Shown here piece after piece: positions 28,533 through 28,618 of a DNA stretch of 28,618 nucleotides. The notes under the pieces were generated by a model that saw only the letters and a list, made by a program, of their open reading frames with translations, was not told the DNA's origin and ran no database searches. The stretch's first letter is position 1. Each line of letters opens with the position of its first letter. The DNA comes from Phallusia fumigata (Eukaryota; Chordata; Ascidiacea; Phlebobranchia; Ascidiidae). Position numbers and translations under genes: made by a program. The stretch spans positions 1-28,618 of the forward strand of contig QXVZ01024553.1 of assembly GCA_008931825.1 (NCBI GenBank), read 5' to 3'.

Positions 28533-28618
28533 GCCTACAACCGAAAGTTCCAGGCAGCAAATGGCCGGCTGTTGGAAGCTGGTGTGACAAAGATGGTCCC
28601 AAACCATGCTGCACTGAT
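28533..28618 (-). repeat. Inverted partial third copy of the 21.6-24.2 kb repeat
   Basis: Read on the minus strand from the window end, gtgcagcatggtttgggacc matches 24114-24133 exactly, with further similarity (atcttgtcaca-like) around it and to 22556-22590. It shows that the unit is a dispersed repeat and not only a local tandem duplication. It is cut by the window edge. Confidence 0.5.

Noticed and set aside
1-28618. CRISPR arrays, bacterial operons, prophage or integrated virus
   Set aside because: No spaced short repeats, no ribosome-binding-site-led gene series and no viral polymerase, integrase or capsid-like frame is visible; the gene structures are eukaryotic.

Overview
This is an AT-rich animal genomic window with eukaryotic gene structure: GT-AG introns, poly(A) signals, Pol III genes and many hAT-type mini-transposons. 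The combination of metazoan-type 7SL (SRP) RNA genes, LRRC8-type channel proteins (a chordate family), short introns and high A+T suggests a tunicate (ascidian-like). That assignment is inference, not proof.

Layout. (1) 1-4.2 kb: two tandem copies of a two-exon gene for a small secreted cysteine-containing protein. The left copy enters the window only as its last exon; the right copy is complete. Their coding exons are almost identical while their introns, which carry a tRNA-like repeat, have diverged. (2) 4.2-7.5 kb: mostly non-coding, with two short hAT-type elements. (3) 7.5-19.6 kb: the core. Three intact, apparently single-exon genes encode four-pass membrane proteins that resemble the channel-forming half of LRRC8 (VRAC) proteins but have no leucine-rich repeats: A (7549-8655, +), B (13392-14603, +) and C (17679-19580, -). 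A broken C-type copy lies at 11931-12450 and a detached 3' fragment of a B-type copy at 11227-11338 (-). Between A and B sit two full-length 7SL RNA genes (9751-10051 and 10463-10763), and truncated 7SL copies lie beyond B. An inverted duplication joins a 7SL gene, its flank and the end of a B-like gene (about 10.46-11.34 kb, mirrored at about 14.45-15.45 kb). (4) 19.6-27.5 kb: no convincing gene. It holds a 561-bp hAT element with a perfect 8-bp target duplication, a diverged tandem duplication (about 21.6-22.7 and 23.0-24.2 kb) and a 56-bp tandem repeat. (5) 27.6-28.6 kb: the first coding exon of a predicted type II membrane protein, then intron; the last bases are an inverted partial copy of the 21.6-24.2 kb repeat.

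How it fits together: the LRRC8-like genes look like a locally expanding and decaying family. They differ mainly in the length of the cytoplasmic loop between membrane segments 2 and 3 (about 80, 125 and 305 residues). The 7SL genes and repeats are probably the homologous material that promoted duplication and inversion. No LRR domain is visible near any copy.
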